A stretch of DNA of 64,000 nt from Bifidobacterium catenulatum DSM 16992 = JCM 1194 = LMG 11043 (GTDB taxonomy: Bacteria; Actinomycetota; Actinomycetes; Actinomycetales; Bifidobacteriaceae). The position numbers were made by a program, and so were the translations under genes. Positions within the stretch are counted from its first letter, which is position 1. Each line of letters begins with the position of its first letter. Below, piece after piece: positions 27,382 to 36,324 of the stretch. The notes beneath the pieces were generated by a model. It was given only the letters and a program-made list of their open reading frames with translations. It searched no databases and was not told the DNA's origin. Location: assembly GCF_001025195.1 (NCBI RefSeq), contig NZ_AP012325.1:1488001-1552000 (forward strand), read 5' to 3'.

Positions 27382-29034
27382 CTAGTCTGAGATACGACCA
27401 AGTTCCTTGTTTAGCGATCCGCGGAACAACAATTGCGCAAGAGCGGCACTCATCACGCCGAACCTTCCGGATTCATGTTCTTCGAAAACCGGTACCGGCG
27501 ACTGACTCAAGTAATCCCGTCCCATCGTCAACAGCAACCGATGGACCTCATCCAACCATGCATTGGAGTACGTCACGGGGTCTTGAGACTCATCAAAGTT
27601 CGCCAATCTGTCACGGAAAAGCAAGTCAAGGTCCGCATACGCGCTCTCACGAATCTGGTCGGCTATCTCTTGGGTTTTTCCACTATGGTCACCCGCCGCC
27701 GATCGCAGATTCCGAACGAACATCGTCAAAGCCGTCACTGCTTTATCCGTGCTCTTAACCACATCCACCACAGCGGCGATACCCGCATAATCATGACGGA
27801 ACATCACCATGCTGAGAGACAGCTTGTCATCGATGCCGGTTTCGAACACACTGCTTTGCGTGCCATAAGTCATGCCTTGAGCATGAATCGTCACCATATT
27901 CAGCACATGCTCCTCTGAGTCAAGCACCTCGGTGCGAATTTCCTCCAGCCATCTGATAATTCCAGGACGGAAATCACCATCATCTCCCACACATAGGATG
28001 GGTTCCAGACCACGCCACAATGCCTTGCTCGCATCGTGGGTAACAGGCATATGCGGAGGAACCGGAAGTCCTAACTTCTTCTGCTGCGGAATGCTTCTCC
28101 TCCAAGCAGTCATCTTTTCGAAACCGTCAGTGTTGTATTGAGTTACGGCATCTCCGTAACAGTTCACAACGCCAATGACTCTCGTGCAGTCTTCATTCGG
28201 CACCAGTCGAATACGACGCGACTGCCATGTCATCGCTTGAACGGGACCGGCAAAACTGTTTTGATCATCCATATCCGCAGAAGGAACTTCATTCTTCTCC
28301 CATACTGGAATATCGTTCGTGTTGCCGAACAAACGATAATATTCCGAGTCATACCGATCGTCATACAGGACCCAATTGAGCATCAGTGTCTCGAAGAGGT
28401 TCGCTCCTTCCGCATACACACCGCCGACGCCACCGAGCCAACCGGTACCCAGAAAGCCCTTGAGAGGGTAAATCTTCCCCTTATTAATATGAGTGTTCCC
28501 TTTCACTGGAGTTTTGATGCCCGCCGTATCAAACGACTGCAAATACACCAGCCAACGTGCGGACTCCGGTAGGGAAAGCGTATCTGTAGTCCCCAAACCG
28601 CGCATGGCAAACAGGTACTTTTCAGGCTTGGGCATGTCCGCAATCATCTCGGAAACGGGATCATATGGCTTCTGCCCAACATATTCCAGTCCGGAAACTT
28701 GGAAGAAGGGCCTGTCCCCAAACAGGAAGAATCTATCGCCCCATTCATCAAAATAGTCCTCCAAGATATCCAAATCGAAGTGCCCTATGCGGAATATGTC
28801 ATCCCACATGTCTCTCATTTGTTCCTCGCTAGGATTCTCAACGTAATACGCGCGATACAAAATGCCGAGCGCCAACCGAAGTATCGCTATCGCCTGCTGA
28901 GGAATATCACCCCGTATTTCCTTGATTTTCCAAGCATCCTCAAAAAGCCGTCGAAGCGACACTTCATCAGGATGCCCATCGACATAGGAAACCGGAATCC
29001 AACCATCATCGAGTAACGAGAAGTTTCTATCCAT
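27382..29034 (-). CDS. cas8e: Cascade large subunit Cse1 (CasA/Cas8e)
   Basis: A 550-residue Cas8e. 'FSLLDDGWIPVSYVDGHPDE' at the N-terminus and 'KTPVKGNTHINKGKIYPLKG' in the middle are typical. It recognises the PAM and recruits Cas3. It is the first gene of the Cascade unit and has its own promoter (TTGACA-17-TATGCT) 50-80 bp upstream, separate from cas3. AAAGGAG and GGGGG precede the ATG. Confidence 0.96.
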   Translation of the reverse strand: MDRNFSLLDDGWIPVSYVDGHPDEVSLRRLFEDAWKIKEIRGDIPQQAIAILRLALGILYRAYYVENPSEEQMRDMWDDIFRIGHFDLDILEDYFDEWGDRFFLFGDRPFFQVSGLEYVGQKPYDPVSEMIADMPKPEKYLFAMRGLGTTDTLSLPESARWLVYLQSFDTAGIKTPVKGNTHINKGKIYPLKGFLGTGWLGGVGGVYAEGANLFETLMLNWVLYDDRYDSEYYRLFGNTNDIPVWEKNEVPSADMDDQNSFAGPVQAMTWQSRRIRLVPNEDCTRVIGVVNCYGDAVTQYNTDGFEKMTAWRRSIPQQKKLGLPVPPHMPVTHDASKALWRGLEPILCVGDDGDFRPGIIRWLEEIRTEVLDSEEHVLNMVTIHAQGMTYGTQSSVFETGIDDKLSLSMVMFRHDYAGIAAVVDVVKSTDKAVTALTMFVRNLRSAAGDHSGKTQEIADQIRESAYADLDLLFRDRLANFDESQDPVTYSNAWLDEVHRLLLTMGRDYLSQSPVPVFEEHESGRFGVMSAALAQLLFRGSLNKELGRISD

Positions 29035-29083
29035 TTCCCCCGACTCCTTTACACATCAGCCTTGATTGCAGGTTCTTTTTTAG

Positions 29084-29112
29084 AGCATATACCCAAAGAT
29101 TAAACCTGTCAA
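29084..29112 (-). promoter_or_regulatory. Promoter of casA (Cascade operon)
   Basis: On the minus strand TTGACA (complement of 29107-29112) and TATGCT (complement of 29084-29089) are separated by exactly 17 bp. This is the best promoter match in the cas locus. The start site would be about 45 bp before the casA ATG. The -35 box abuts the site matched by the crRNA-like element. Confidence 0.75.
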
Positions 29113-29113
29113 C

Positions 29114-29134
29114 ATAAAAGAGTTCGTTTTTGTG
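29114..29134 (+). promoter_or_regulatory. Putative crRNA-like target site at the casA promoter
   Basis: The plus strand here begins ATAAAAGA, identical to the first 8 bases of the 21-nt spacer of the crRNA-like element at 29209-29229; 15 of 21 positions match without gaps. The three bases on its PAM side (29111-29113) are AAC and overlap the casA -35 box. AA at -3/-2 is accepted by several I-E systems. Confidence 0.55.
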
Positions 29135-29180
29135 AATTTCCAGAGACGCAGCGGGAAAGCATGAAATCAGCAATCCCGTT

Positions 29181-29241
29181 GATCCAACCCCGCAGACGCG
29201 GGGAACACTACGAATCCCAAATCTTTTATGGGATCATCCCT
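29181..29241 (-). ncRNA. Candidate crRNA-like Cas-regulating RNA (CreR-type)
   Basis: In minus-strand order there is GGGATGATCCC (29230-29240), identical to the last 11 nt of the array repeat and including the full 8-nt handle. A 21-nt spacer (29229 down to 29209) follows, then a degenerate repeat (29208 down to 29181) beginning GTGTTCCCCGCGTCTGCGGGG with the 6-bp Cas6e hairpin intact. A real spacer would be 32 nt, and the first repeat lacks its hairpin half, so this is not an ordinary array remnant. Family knowledge: Cas-regulating RNAs have this handle-short spacer-pseudorepeat form and guide Cascade to repress cas promoters without cleavage. The role here is inferred from the seed match at 29114. 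Confidence 0.6.
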
Positions 29242-29254
29242 AAATGAGGACATT

Positions 29255-32200
29255 TCAATTATCCTCTTTCTTCGTATATGTCAATCCGTCGCCACGCGAA
29301 TACGAAATCGTATATCCACACAATTCATCTGAGGACAGATGCTTTTCCGCATCCTCATGAAGGAACAAAGCAAGCTTTCCCGCAAGCCAAGGCGATTCCT
29401 GCCAATACGCAGCCTCAGTCCCACAGCCTTCCTCCAGCGCAGCAATCAACGAATCAATCCGCCCGTGCGCACACAACGCCACGGGCAGTCTCACGGAACA
29501 CTGCGCGGCAACTTTAGCCACATCATCACAAGGAACTGTATCGACAGGAATAACCGCTCCTCGTTCTATACCGTTACGCTTATCACCGATCCAAGGCAGC
29601 AAACACACTTCTCCATCGTGTTTGCAGAGCAACATCACTTCCACAGTGTCCTGCGTATCTCTTACGGCACGTTGTCCCTTGTCATCATCAGTCTCATCGA
29701 TCTGAGGAGAAAACCAGTCCACCAGCGAGCGTTTCCGATTCATGACAGCTACCGATTGAATGAGATAGCTGTGAGCATCCGCTCTCTTCTTCTCTTGCTT
29801 GTTCGCCCGCTCCTCGCAGCCTTTGTCATATTGCATATTCCACGCCGTAGGCACGAGGCTCCGAACGTCATTGCCATATGCATTCCTTACGGTACGAGCT
29901 ATGTCCTTCGGCAAACATTGCGTGCAGAAAGCGGAAGAACCAGTCAATTCCAGAACCGCAAGCGATTCCATCAGAGAGGCCACGTCATATACCGCGTCCA
30001 CCCCCTTAGCGAACTCGGGGCCATTATCATTCCAGAATGCAATGCCTCGGATGTAGCATGCCGCTTCCCGCAAGAGACTTGGACGGTCGCACTCGTTGTT
30101 ACCACGCCTGTGACGATGCACCCTTCCAAGACGCTGCATAATCAAATCAACCGGCGCGATATCCGTCACCAGTGTGTCGAAATCAATATCCAACGACTGC
30201 TCCAGCACTTGCGTCCCAACTACGATCATACGTTGAGGACGCTCGCCATTCCCAACAGTGCTATCCGGCCCTAGCAACTGACGTAGTTCGGCTTCATTGG
30301 ACATACGGTCGATATCCATGAACCGCGAATGTGTCAACTTCACATACTCACTGCCGAAATAATCACTTAGCAGTTTCGCCGCATGCTGTGCCCTACCGAC
30401 CGTATCGCAAATCACTCCTACACAACCGCCATCTTCAAGTAGGCGATCAAGTAAGCTAATCAGCGCTTCATCGCTGTCATCAACAATCTGGCAACGCACG
30501 TTCATCGATCTGCCAGAAGGTTTCACATCCATGTGTTTGATTTCCGTATCGGAAGTGTATGTCAACACCGGATACGCAGACGAGACCTTGTGGACAGATG
30601 AAATTCCCCTTTCTTGAACCAATTTAGGTTCGTTGACGTATACTTTCTCATTCTTCGCCGCAAGCTGCCTTCTTTTAAGTTCCTGAATTCCTCCACGCTT
30701 TGCTTCCGACGGAAGCTCAAGCTTGCTGTTCCTCCATCCTTTCAAATATGCCTTCGCCATTTCCTCGCGCTGGCTCTCCGGCAATGTTGCAGATAACAAA
30801 ATGACCGGAGTTCTGGTACTACCAAGCCATTCCAGTGCCATCTTGAGATACTCGCGCATATACGCATCGTAAGCATGGCATTCATCGACGATGACGACCT
30901 TGTTTGCCATCGCAAGTTGACGCAGCACCACATGCTTCATTTGCAGAGCGCCCATCAACACCTGATCGACCGTGCACACAAGAAAATTGGCGAGCGCTCC
31001 TTTCTTGCGTCCCCATATCCAATCGGAGACAACGGTTTCAGGAGAAATCTCACCATGTTTCCTTGAGTACGGTTCATCGGTATCATCCTGACCAACCGAA
31101 GAGAAATGTCGACGCGAAGCCGCGATAATGCCTTGGAAATCGTCGTTAAGTTTTGCTTTGCCATGTGCCAGCCAAACCGTTTTCTCATCCGTAGAATCAC
31201 AGGACGGCAAAGCATCCAGCCACCGATGCACTCGTGAGAACATGGCATCCGTGGTAGCCATCGTCGGCAACGCTACGCATATGCCGCCCCTGCCTGTACG
31301 CTGCGCTAGGATTTCCGCAGCGGCGAGGGCGGCCTCAGTCTTCCCCTCGCCCATCGGCGCTTCGATTATCAGCAGTCCCCGAGCGTCTGTATCACGAGCA
31401 ACACGAACAGCTTGTTCTTGAACAGGACGCGGCTGCGCGCCTTCGGGCAGTCTGAATCTAGTCGAGAAAAGATCTTGGCAGGATGATGGTATATTCGCCG
31501 GCTTCCACGCATGTGGCAATTGCACACACGCCCATGCGCGTTCCGCTCTTCTTTGTAGCCCTGACCATGACTGAATATCATCGTATTTTCGCTCTGTCAT
31601 GCCGAAAGGCTCATCATCGTCCCACAGAGGATGCACCCGCACTAAGGGAAACATATCAGCATCACTGTTACTGGCAATCCAATCGGCTATAATGACCAAG
31701 CCCGTTGCAAGCACAGCGGACTGAGCGCTGAATCTCTTCTTGGAGAGCAATTTCCACTCTTCATCCCCTATGCCAACGGTTCCGGCAATGAATTCTATAA
31801 GCTCATTCTGAGTTGTCGTCCATACTTCTGAGTCCAGACCGGATTCCGTTTTCCCTAATCTCGCGCTTTCAAGCTTGCTTTTATCCGGCGGAGTTCCGTG
31901 ATGGCCTCCCACAACGCAAGCGTATTGTCTCGACTCTCTTTCACCCCATTTATGAACCAGTGAAAAATATCTTTCGAGAATGACCTGCCCGGCAATGGGA
32001 TGAGTGGGATGACTGGTATCCCTAAGTCCCGCGATCATAGGAAGCCCTGCTTGTTCCGGCTTCCAGGCAAGGCTTTCCGCATCAGGACCGAATGAAATGG
32101 GTTTAGCCTGAAACACAGGCGTCGCCTTGCCGATGTCATGCACGCCGGCAAGGAAAATCATTAGTTTTCTTGCCAAATCGTCATCATTACCAAGGTCACG

Positions 32201-32374
32201 AGATATTATTGATTTCGTTCCATAAGGAACCCAAGTATCCCAAATTCTCACTGCCATCGCAGCCGAATCCGCCATGTGCACATATAGGGGCAACCATTCA
32301 GTATCATCCACTCGATTCGTTTTGCCCCAGAGCGATTTTGCACGGTCAGATAGCTCTATTTCTCCATCGCACAT
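29255..32374 (-). CDS. cas3: CRISPR helicase-nuclease Cas3
   Basis: A 1039-residue fusion of HD nuclease and SF2 helicase. The HD domain includes 'YVHMADSAAMAVRIW' and His79-Asp80 in 'LAGVHDIGKATPVFQ'. The helicase has Walker A 'APMGEGKTE' (about 339-347), 'VDECHAYD' (497-500), and motif VI-like 'MQRLGRVHRHRRG'. It is recruited by Cascade to nick and degrade target DNA. I choose the ATG at 32374 (GAGG upstream); the first open codon is a TTG at 32407. It is separated from casA by 220 bp holding the crRNA-like element and the casA promoter. Confidence 0.95.
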   Translation of the reverse strand: MCDGEIELSDRAKSLWGKTNRVDDTEWLPLYVHMADSAAMAVRIWDTWVPYGTKSIISRDLGNDDDLARKLMIFLAGVHDIGKATPVFQAKPISFGPDAESLAWKPEQAGLPMIAGLRDTSHPTHPIAGQVILERYFSLVHKWGERESRQYACVVGGHHGTPPDKSKLESARLGKTESGLDSEVWTTTQNELIEFIAGTVGIGDEEWKLLSKKRFSAQSAVLATGLVIIADWIASNSDADMFPLVRVHPLWDDDEPFGMTERKYDDIQSWSGLQRRAERAWACVQLPHAWKPANIPSSCQDLFSTRFRLPEGAQPRPVQEQAVRVARDTDARGLLIIEAPMGEGKTEAALAAAEILAQRTGRGGICVALPTMATTDAMFSRVHRWLDALPSCDSTDEKTVWLAHGKAKLNDDFQGIIAASRRHFSSVGQDDTDEPYSRKHGEISPETVVSDWIWGRKKGALANFLVCTVDQVLMGALQMKHVVLRQLAMANKVVIVDECHAYDAYMREYLKMALEWLGSTRTPVILLSATLPESQREEMAKAYLKGWRNSKLELPSEAKRGGIQELKRRQLAAKNEKVYVNEPKLVQERGISSVHKVSSAYPVLTYTSDTEIKHMDVKPSGRSMNVRCQIVDDSDEALISLLDRLLEDGGCVGVICDTVGRAQHAAKLLSDYFGSEYVKLTHSRFMDIDRMSNEAELRQLLGPDSTVGNGERPQRMIVVGTQVLEQSLDIDFDTLVTDIAPVDLIMQRLGRVHRHRRGNNECDRPSLLREAACYIRGIAFWNDNGPEFAKGVDAVYDVASLMESLAVLELTGSSAFCTQCLPKDIARTVRNAYGNDVRSLVPTAWNMQYDKGCEERANKQEKKRADAHSYLIQSVAVMNRKRSLVDWFSPQIDETDDDKGQRAVRDTQDTVEVMLLCKHDGEVCLLPWIGDKRNGIERGAVIPVDTVPCDDVAKVAAQCSVRLPVALCAHGRIDSLIAALEEGCGTEAAYWQESPWLAGKLALFLHEDAEKHLSSDELCGYTISYSRGDGLTYTKKEDN
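29258..29284 (-). promoter_or_regulatory. Putative promoter of the crRNA-like RNA, inside the cas3 3' end
   Basis: TTGACA (complement of 29279-29284) and GATAAT (complement of 29258-29263) are 15 bp apart, shorter than ideal. Transcription would start about 10-15 nt before the handle sequence, leaving little 5' extension. Confidence 0.45.
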
Positions 32375-32509
32375 AACATCCTCGTTTTCCACAGCACGAC
32401 TCCGCAAACCAGTCGTGCGCGTTTATCATGACATGCAACATACCGCATGCTAGCAAAATAACCTCCTAAGAATTGCTGTATATCCACAAATCACAAAAAG
32501 AAACACATG

Positions 32510-32533
32510 TCTGCATAAAGATCTGCATAAAGA
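32510..32533. repeat. Tandem 12-bp direct repeat upstream of cas3
   Basis: TCTGCATAAAGA occurs twice in immediate tandem (32510-32521 and 32522-32533), about 135-160 bp before the cas3 start. It could be a regulator site for cas3 or just a duplication. Confidence 0.7.
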
Positions 32534-32540
32534 CTATTAA

Positions 32541-32584
32541 AAAGGTCCCGAACCTTCTGGAGTAATCCATCGGATTCGGGACCT
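32541..32584 (-). terminator. Terminator of ileS
   Basis: AGGTCCCGAA (32543-32552) and TTCGGGACCT (32575-32584) form a hairpin followed by T5 on the minus strand, about 75 bp past the ileS stop. Confidence 0.85.
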
Positions 32585-32659
32585 GTTATGTTGGCGACCG
32601 TTCACCGGCTAACCGGCATTAGTCAGCTTTCAGCCGTCAGTTTTCATCCATTAGCCAGA

Positions 32660-35600
32660 TCAGGCCTTGGCAACCTCAACGTTCAGCTCATCGCCGGCCG
32701 TCACTTCGAAAGAGGTGGCAAGCGTTTCGGAAGAGACGAGTTTCTTGAACTGTTCGACCTTGGCCACGTCTTCGGCGGGCACAACGAGCTTCAGGGCGAT
32801 GCGGTCGGAGATTTGCAGATCGGCGGCCTTACGGGCATCCTGCACAGCGCGAATCACGTCGCGCGCATAGCCTTCGGCGATCAGATCATCGTTCAGCTCG
32901 GTGTCGAGGATCACGAAGCCGCCGGTCGGCAGCGCGGCGGAAACGGAGTTGGCGGCCTCTTCGGCGTTCTTCTCCTCCACGCTGTTGATCAGCTCATATT
33001 CGCCTTCCTCAAGCACGATCTCACCGTTCGGAGTCTCACATACCGGAGCGCCTTCGGCGTTCACATGCCATGCGCCGGACTTGGAAGCCTTGATGGCGAA
33101 CTGCACGTCCTTGCGCAGGCGCTTGCCTGCCACGCGAGCGTTCACACGCAGCTCGTTGATGATCTTCAAGCCTTGGGCTTCGGCATCTTCAAGCGTGCAC
33201 AATTCAACGTTCTTCACGTTCAGTTCGGATTTGAGAATCTCGTCGTATGCGGCCACGGCGGCAGTGTTTTCTACCACAACGGTCAGCTTGGACAGCGGCT
33301 GGCGCACGCGAATCTGCTTCGTCTTACGCATAGACAGGGTGCCGGACACGACCTCGCGCACCTTCTCCATCGCATCAACCAGAGCCGGATCGTCAACAAG
33401 CACACGGCCCAGTTCGCTCGCTTCGCCAGTCTGCTCGTCGGCAAGGAACGGCCAGTCAGCCAGATGCACGGATTCGCCACCGGTCAGGCCACGCCACACG
33501 GCTTCCGCTTCCATCGGAGCAAGCGGTGCGATCACGCGCATGAATGCTTCAAGCACGGTGTACAACGTGTTGAACGCGTTCGCATCCTCGTTCCAGAAAC
33601 GGTCACGATTGTTGCGGATGTACCAGTTGGTGAGCATGTCGATGAAATCGGACACGGCTTCACATGCGTCGGAAATCAGGAAGTCATCCAGCGAATGCTG
33701 CGTCTTCTCGATCAGTCGGCGGGTACGTGCCAGCAGATAACGGTCCATTTCCGGCAGTGCGGCAACCTCATCGGCATGCAGCGCACGAGCATCGAACCCG
33801 GCACCATTATTGGCAGCGTTCGCATACAGGGTGAAGAAGTAGTACGAGCTCCACACCGGCAGCATGACCTGACGAACGGTGTCACGAATGCCATCGGCGG
33901 TCACGATCAGATTACCGCCGCGCAGAATCGGCGAGCTCATGAGGAACCAACGCATGGCGTCGGAACCGAAATCGTTGAACACGCCGTTCACGTCCGGATA
34001 GTTGCGCAGATGCTTCGACATCTTCTGGCCGTCGGAGCCAAGCACGATGCCGTGGCAGATCACGTTCTTGAATGCCGGCTTGTCGAACAGTGCGGTCGCC
34101 ATGATGTGCTGCACGTAGAACCAGCCACGGGTCTGGCCAATGTATTCCACGATGTAATCGCAAGGGAAATGCTGTTCGAACGTTTCCTTGTTCTCAAACG
34201 GGTAATGGTACTGGGCGAAGCTCATGGAACCGGATTCGAACCAGCAGTCCATCACGTCGGTGATGCGGTGCATGTGGCTCTTACCGGTCGGATCGTCCGG
34301 GTTGACGCGGGTCAATTCGTCGATGTACGGGCGGTGCATGTTGACATTGCCGTCCTTATCGCGCGGATAGTCGCCGAAGTCGGCCTTCAGCTCGTCCAGC
34401 GAACCGTACACGTCAACGCGCGGATACTTCGGATCGTCAGACACCCACACCGGAATCGGCGAACCCCAGAAACGGTTGCGTGAGATCGACCAGTCGCGGG
34501 CATTGGCAAGCCACTTGCCGAACTGGCCGTCCTTCACATTGCCCGGAATCCAGTTAATCTCCTGGTTCAGTTCGAGCAGACGGTCCTTGATTTTGGTGAC
34601 GGACACGAACCACGAGCTCACCGGCTTGTAGATAAGCGGCGTGGCGCAACGCCAGCAATGCGGGTAGGAGTGCACGTAACTCTTCTCTTGGAAGAGAATC
34701 GCGCGCTGGTCTTCCGGAATACGCTCCAGCGGGCCGTCGCCGGCACGCAGGTTACGCAGAATCGGCTTGTTCGCATCGAACACGTACATGCCCTCGTAGT
34801 CCGGGCACAGCGCGGTGAACTTGCAGCCCGCGTCGAGCACGTCAACGCTCTTGATGCCCTTAGCGTTAAGCGTGTTCATATCGTCCTCGCCGTACGGAGC
34901 CTGATGCACGAGGCCGGTACCTTCAACGGTATCGACATAGTCGGCGGTGAAGATCTGGTAGCCTTCCGGACCTGGGACCTTGCCTTCGATGGCGTTCTCG
35001 TCGCCTGCGAAGTACGGGAACACCGGGTAGTAGCGCCAGCCTTCCATTTCGGCACCCTTGAGTTCGCGCACGATCTCATAGTTCTCGCCGAGTTCCTTGG
35101 CGTAGGAGCCGAGCAGCGGCTTGCCCAGATAGAACTTCTTGCCAGCGAACTTGCCTTCAGTCGGACGCACTTCCACATAGTCGATGTCTGCGCCGACCAC
35201 AATGGCGAAGTTGGTGGGAACGGTCCACGGTGTAGTGGTCCAGAACACCGCGTAGGCGTCTTCCTCATCGCGCAGCTTCACGGCCACGGACACGGTGGTG
35301 TCTTGACGATCCTGATACACGTCGGCATCCATGCGCAGCTCATGCGCGGAAAGCGGCGTCTGATCCTTCGGGCAGTACGGCAGCACGCGGTAGCCCTGAT
35401 ATGCGAGGCCCTTGTCATACAGCTGCTTGAACGCCCACATCACGGATTCCATGTATGGAATGTTCAGCGTCTTGTAGCCATGCTCGAAATCGACCCAACG
35501 TGCCTGACGGTGCACGTAGTCCTTCCACTCGTTGGTGTACTTGAGCACGGAGGCACGGCAGGCATCATTGAACTTGTCGATGCCCATTTCCTTAACCTGA

Positions 35601-35971
35601 TCGACCGAATCGATGCCCAGTTCCTTCTGGGCTTCAAGCTCAGCCGGCAGACCGTGCGTATCCCAACCGAACACACGATTGACCTTGTGGCCCTTCATGG
35701 TCTGGTAACGCGGAATCACATCTTTGGCGTAACCGGTCAGCAGGTGGCCGTAATGCGGCAGACCGTTGGCGAACGGAGGGCCGTCGAAGAACACGAATTC
35801 GTTCTGGCTGTGATCGCCGGAAGGACGGCGTTCAATGGACTTCTGGAAAGTGTCGTCCTTCTCCCAATAATCAAGGACGGATTCTTCCAGCTTCGGGAAA
35901 CTGGGGTTCGGCGCTACATTGGCGCTCTGCTCACCCGCAGCTGCCTTCGGATACACGTTGTTTTCGCTCAC
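32660..35971 (-). CDS. ileS: Isoleucyl-tRNA synthetase
   Basis: A 1103-residue class I synthetase. The HIGH-type motif is 'PFANGLPHYGHLLTGYAKD' (about 65-85) and KMSKS is 'DGQKMSKHLRNYPDVN'. The editing domain has 'FWTTTPWTVPTNFAI'. The length and the absence of a C-terminal zinc domain fit the actinobacterial/eukaryotic-like IleS class, the one often resistant to mupirocin. It starts with GTG at 35971 (MSENNVY). Expression is probably controlled by the T-box just upstream, which covers this gene's GAGGAG ribosome site. Confidence 0.97.
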   Translation of the reverse strand: MSENNVYPKAAAGEQSANVAPNPSFPKLEESVLDYWEKDDTFQKSIERRPSGDHSQNEFVFFDGPPFANGLPHYGHLLTGYAKDVIPRYQTMKGHKVNRVFGWDTHGLPAELEAQKELGIDSVDQVKEMGIDKFNDACRASVLKYTNEWKDYVHRQARWVDFEHGYKTLNIPYMESVMWAFKQLYDKGLAYQGYRVLPYCPKDQTPLSAHELRMDADVYQDRQDTTVSVAVKLRDEEDAYAVFWTTTPWTVPTNFAIVVGADIDYVEVRPTEGKFAGKKFYLGKPLLGSYAKELGENYEIVRELKGAEMEGWRYYPVFPYFAGDENAIEGKVPGPEGYQIFTADYVDTVEGTGLVHQAPYGEDDMNTLNAKGIKSVDVLDAGCKFTALCPDYEGMYVFDANKPILRNLRAGDGPLERIPEDQRAILFQEKSYVHSYPHCWRCATPLIYKPVSSWFVSVTKIKDRLLELNQEINWIPGNVKDGQFGKWLANARDWSISRNRFWGSPIPVWVSDDPKYPRVDVYGSLDELKADFGDYPRDKDGNVNMHRPYIDELTRVNPDDPTGKSHMHRITDVMDCWFESGSMSFAQYHYPFENKETFEQHFPCDYIVEYIGQTRGWFYVQHIMATALFDKPAFKNVICHGIVLGSDGQKMSKHLRNYPDVNGVFNDFGSDAMRWFLMSSPILRGGNLIVTADGIRDTVRQVMLPVWSSYYFFTLYANAANNGAGFDARALHADEVAALPEMDRYLLARTRRLIEKTQHSLDDFLISDACEAVSDFIDMLTNWYIRNNRDRFWNEDANAFNTLYTVLEAFMRVIAPLAPMEAEAVWRGLTGGESVHLADWPFLADEQTGEASELGRVLVDDPALVDAMEKVREVVSGTLSMRKTKQIRVRQPLSKLTVVVENTAAVAAYDEILKSELNVKNVELCTLEDAEAQGLKIINELRVNARVAGKRLRKDVQFAIKASKSGAWHVNAEGAPVCETPNGEIVLEEGEYELINSVEEKNAEEAANSVSAALPTGGFVILDTELNDDLIAEGYARDVIRAVQDARKAADLQISDRIALKLVVPAEDVAKVEQFKKLVSSETLATSFEVTAGDELNVEVAKA

Positions 35972-35975
35972 CGTA

Positions 35976-36206
35976 TCTCCTCGTAGGTTCTTACTATTTG
36001 TCTCCTACGAGGACGATGACTATAGCGCCTGCTGGACGCCGCCACCGCGGTACCACCTCGTTTGCCATGCTTTTGTTACGCGCACGACCGCTCGTATGTT
36101 CGGCTGTTCGGGCCTTCCCGCCGGGTCTAATAAGCCGCTGACACGACCGTTCTTCCGGAAGCTCCCCGCTGATAACGGATCATCGCTCGCATTTCGGTTG
36201 TCACTA
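35976..36206 (-). promoter_or_regulatory. T-box riboswitch of ileS, translational type
   Basis: The minus strand holds the T-box sequence GAGGTGGTACCGCGG (complement 36045-36059) that pairs with uncharged tRNA acceptor ends. Farther 5', near 36190, a short stem region contains an ATC Ile specifier candidate. Downstream, a 10-bp arm at 36004-36013 is perfectly complementary to 35978-35987, which includes the ileS ribosome site, and no T-run follows. Uncharged tRNA-Ile would free the ribosome site. This matches actinobacterial ileS T-boxes acting on translation. Confidence 0.85.
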
Positions 36207-36324
36207 TAGCATGCGGCGCGAACTATTTCGCTTGTTTTTTCATGATTATGGACGATTCTTAAGTAGGATTCACAAGAATGTAAAAGTAAAAAGAATCACT
36301 AGACGAGTAACGTTTTAAGCATCA

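Noticed and set aside
32510..32533. ATAAAGA in the cas3 upstream repeat as a second crRNA-like target
   Set aside because: Only five seed bases match and the flank is TGC, not AA; too weak to claim.
32588..34483. 631-codon plus-strand ORF opposite ileS
   Set aside because: It is the GC-rich antisense shadow of ileS, with no family-like motif or ribosome site.
34658..35986. 442-codon plus-strand ORF opposite the ileS 5' half
   Set aside because: Antisense shadow, hydrophobic and His/Val-rich without recognisable domains.
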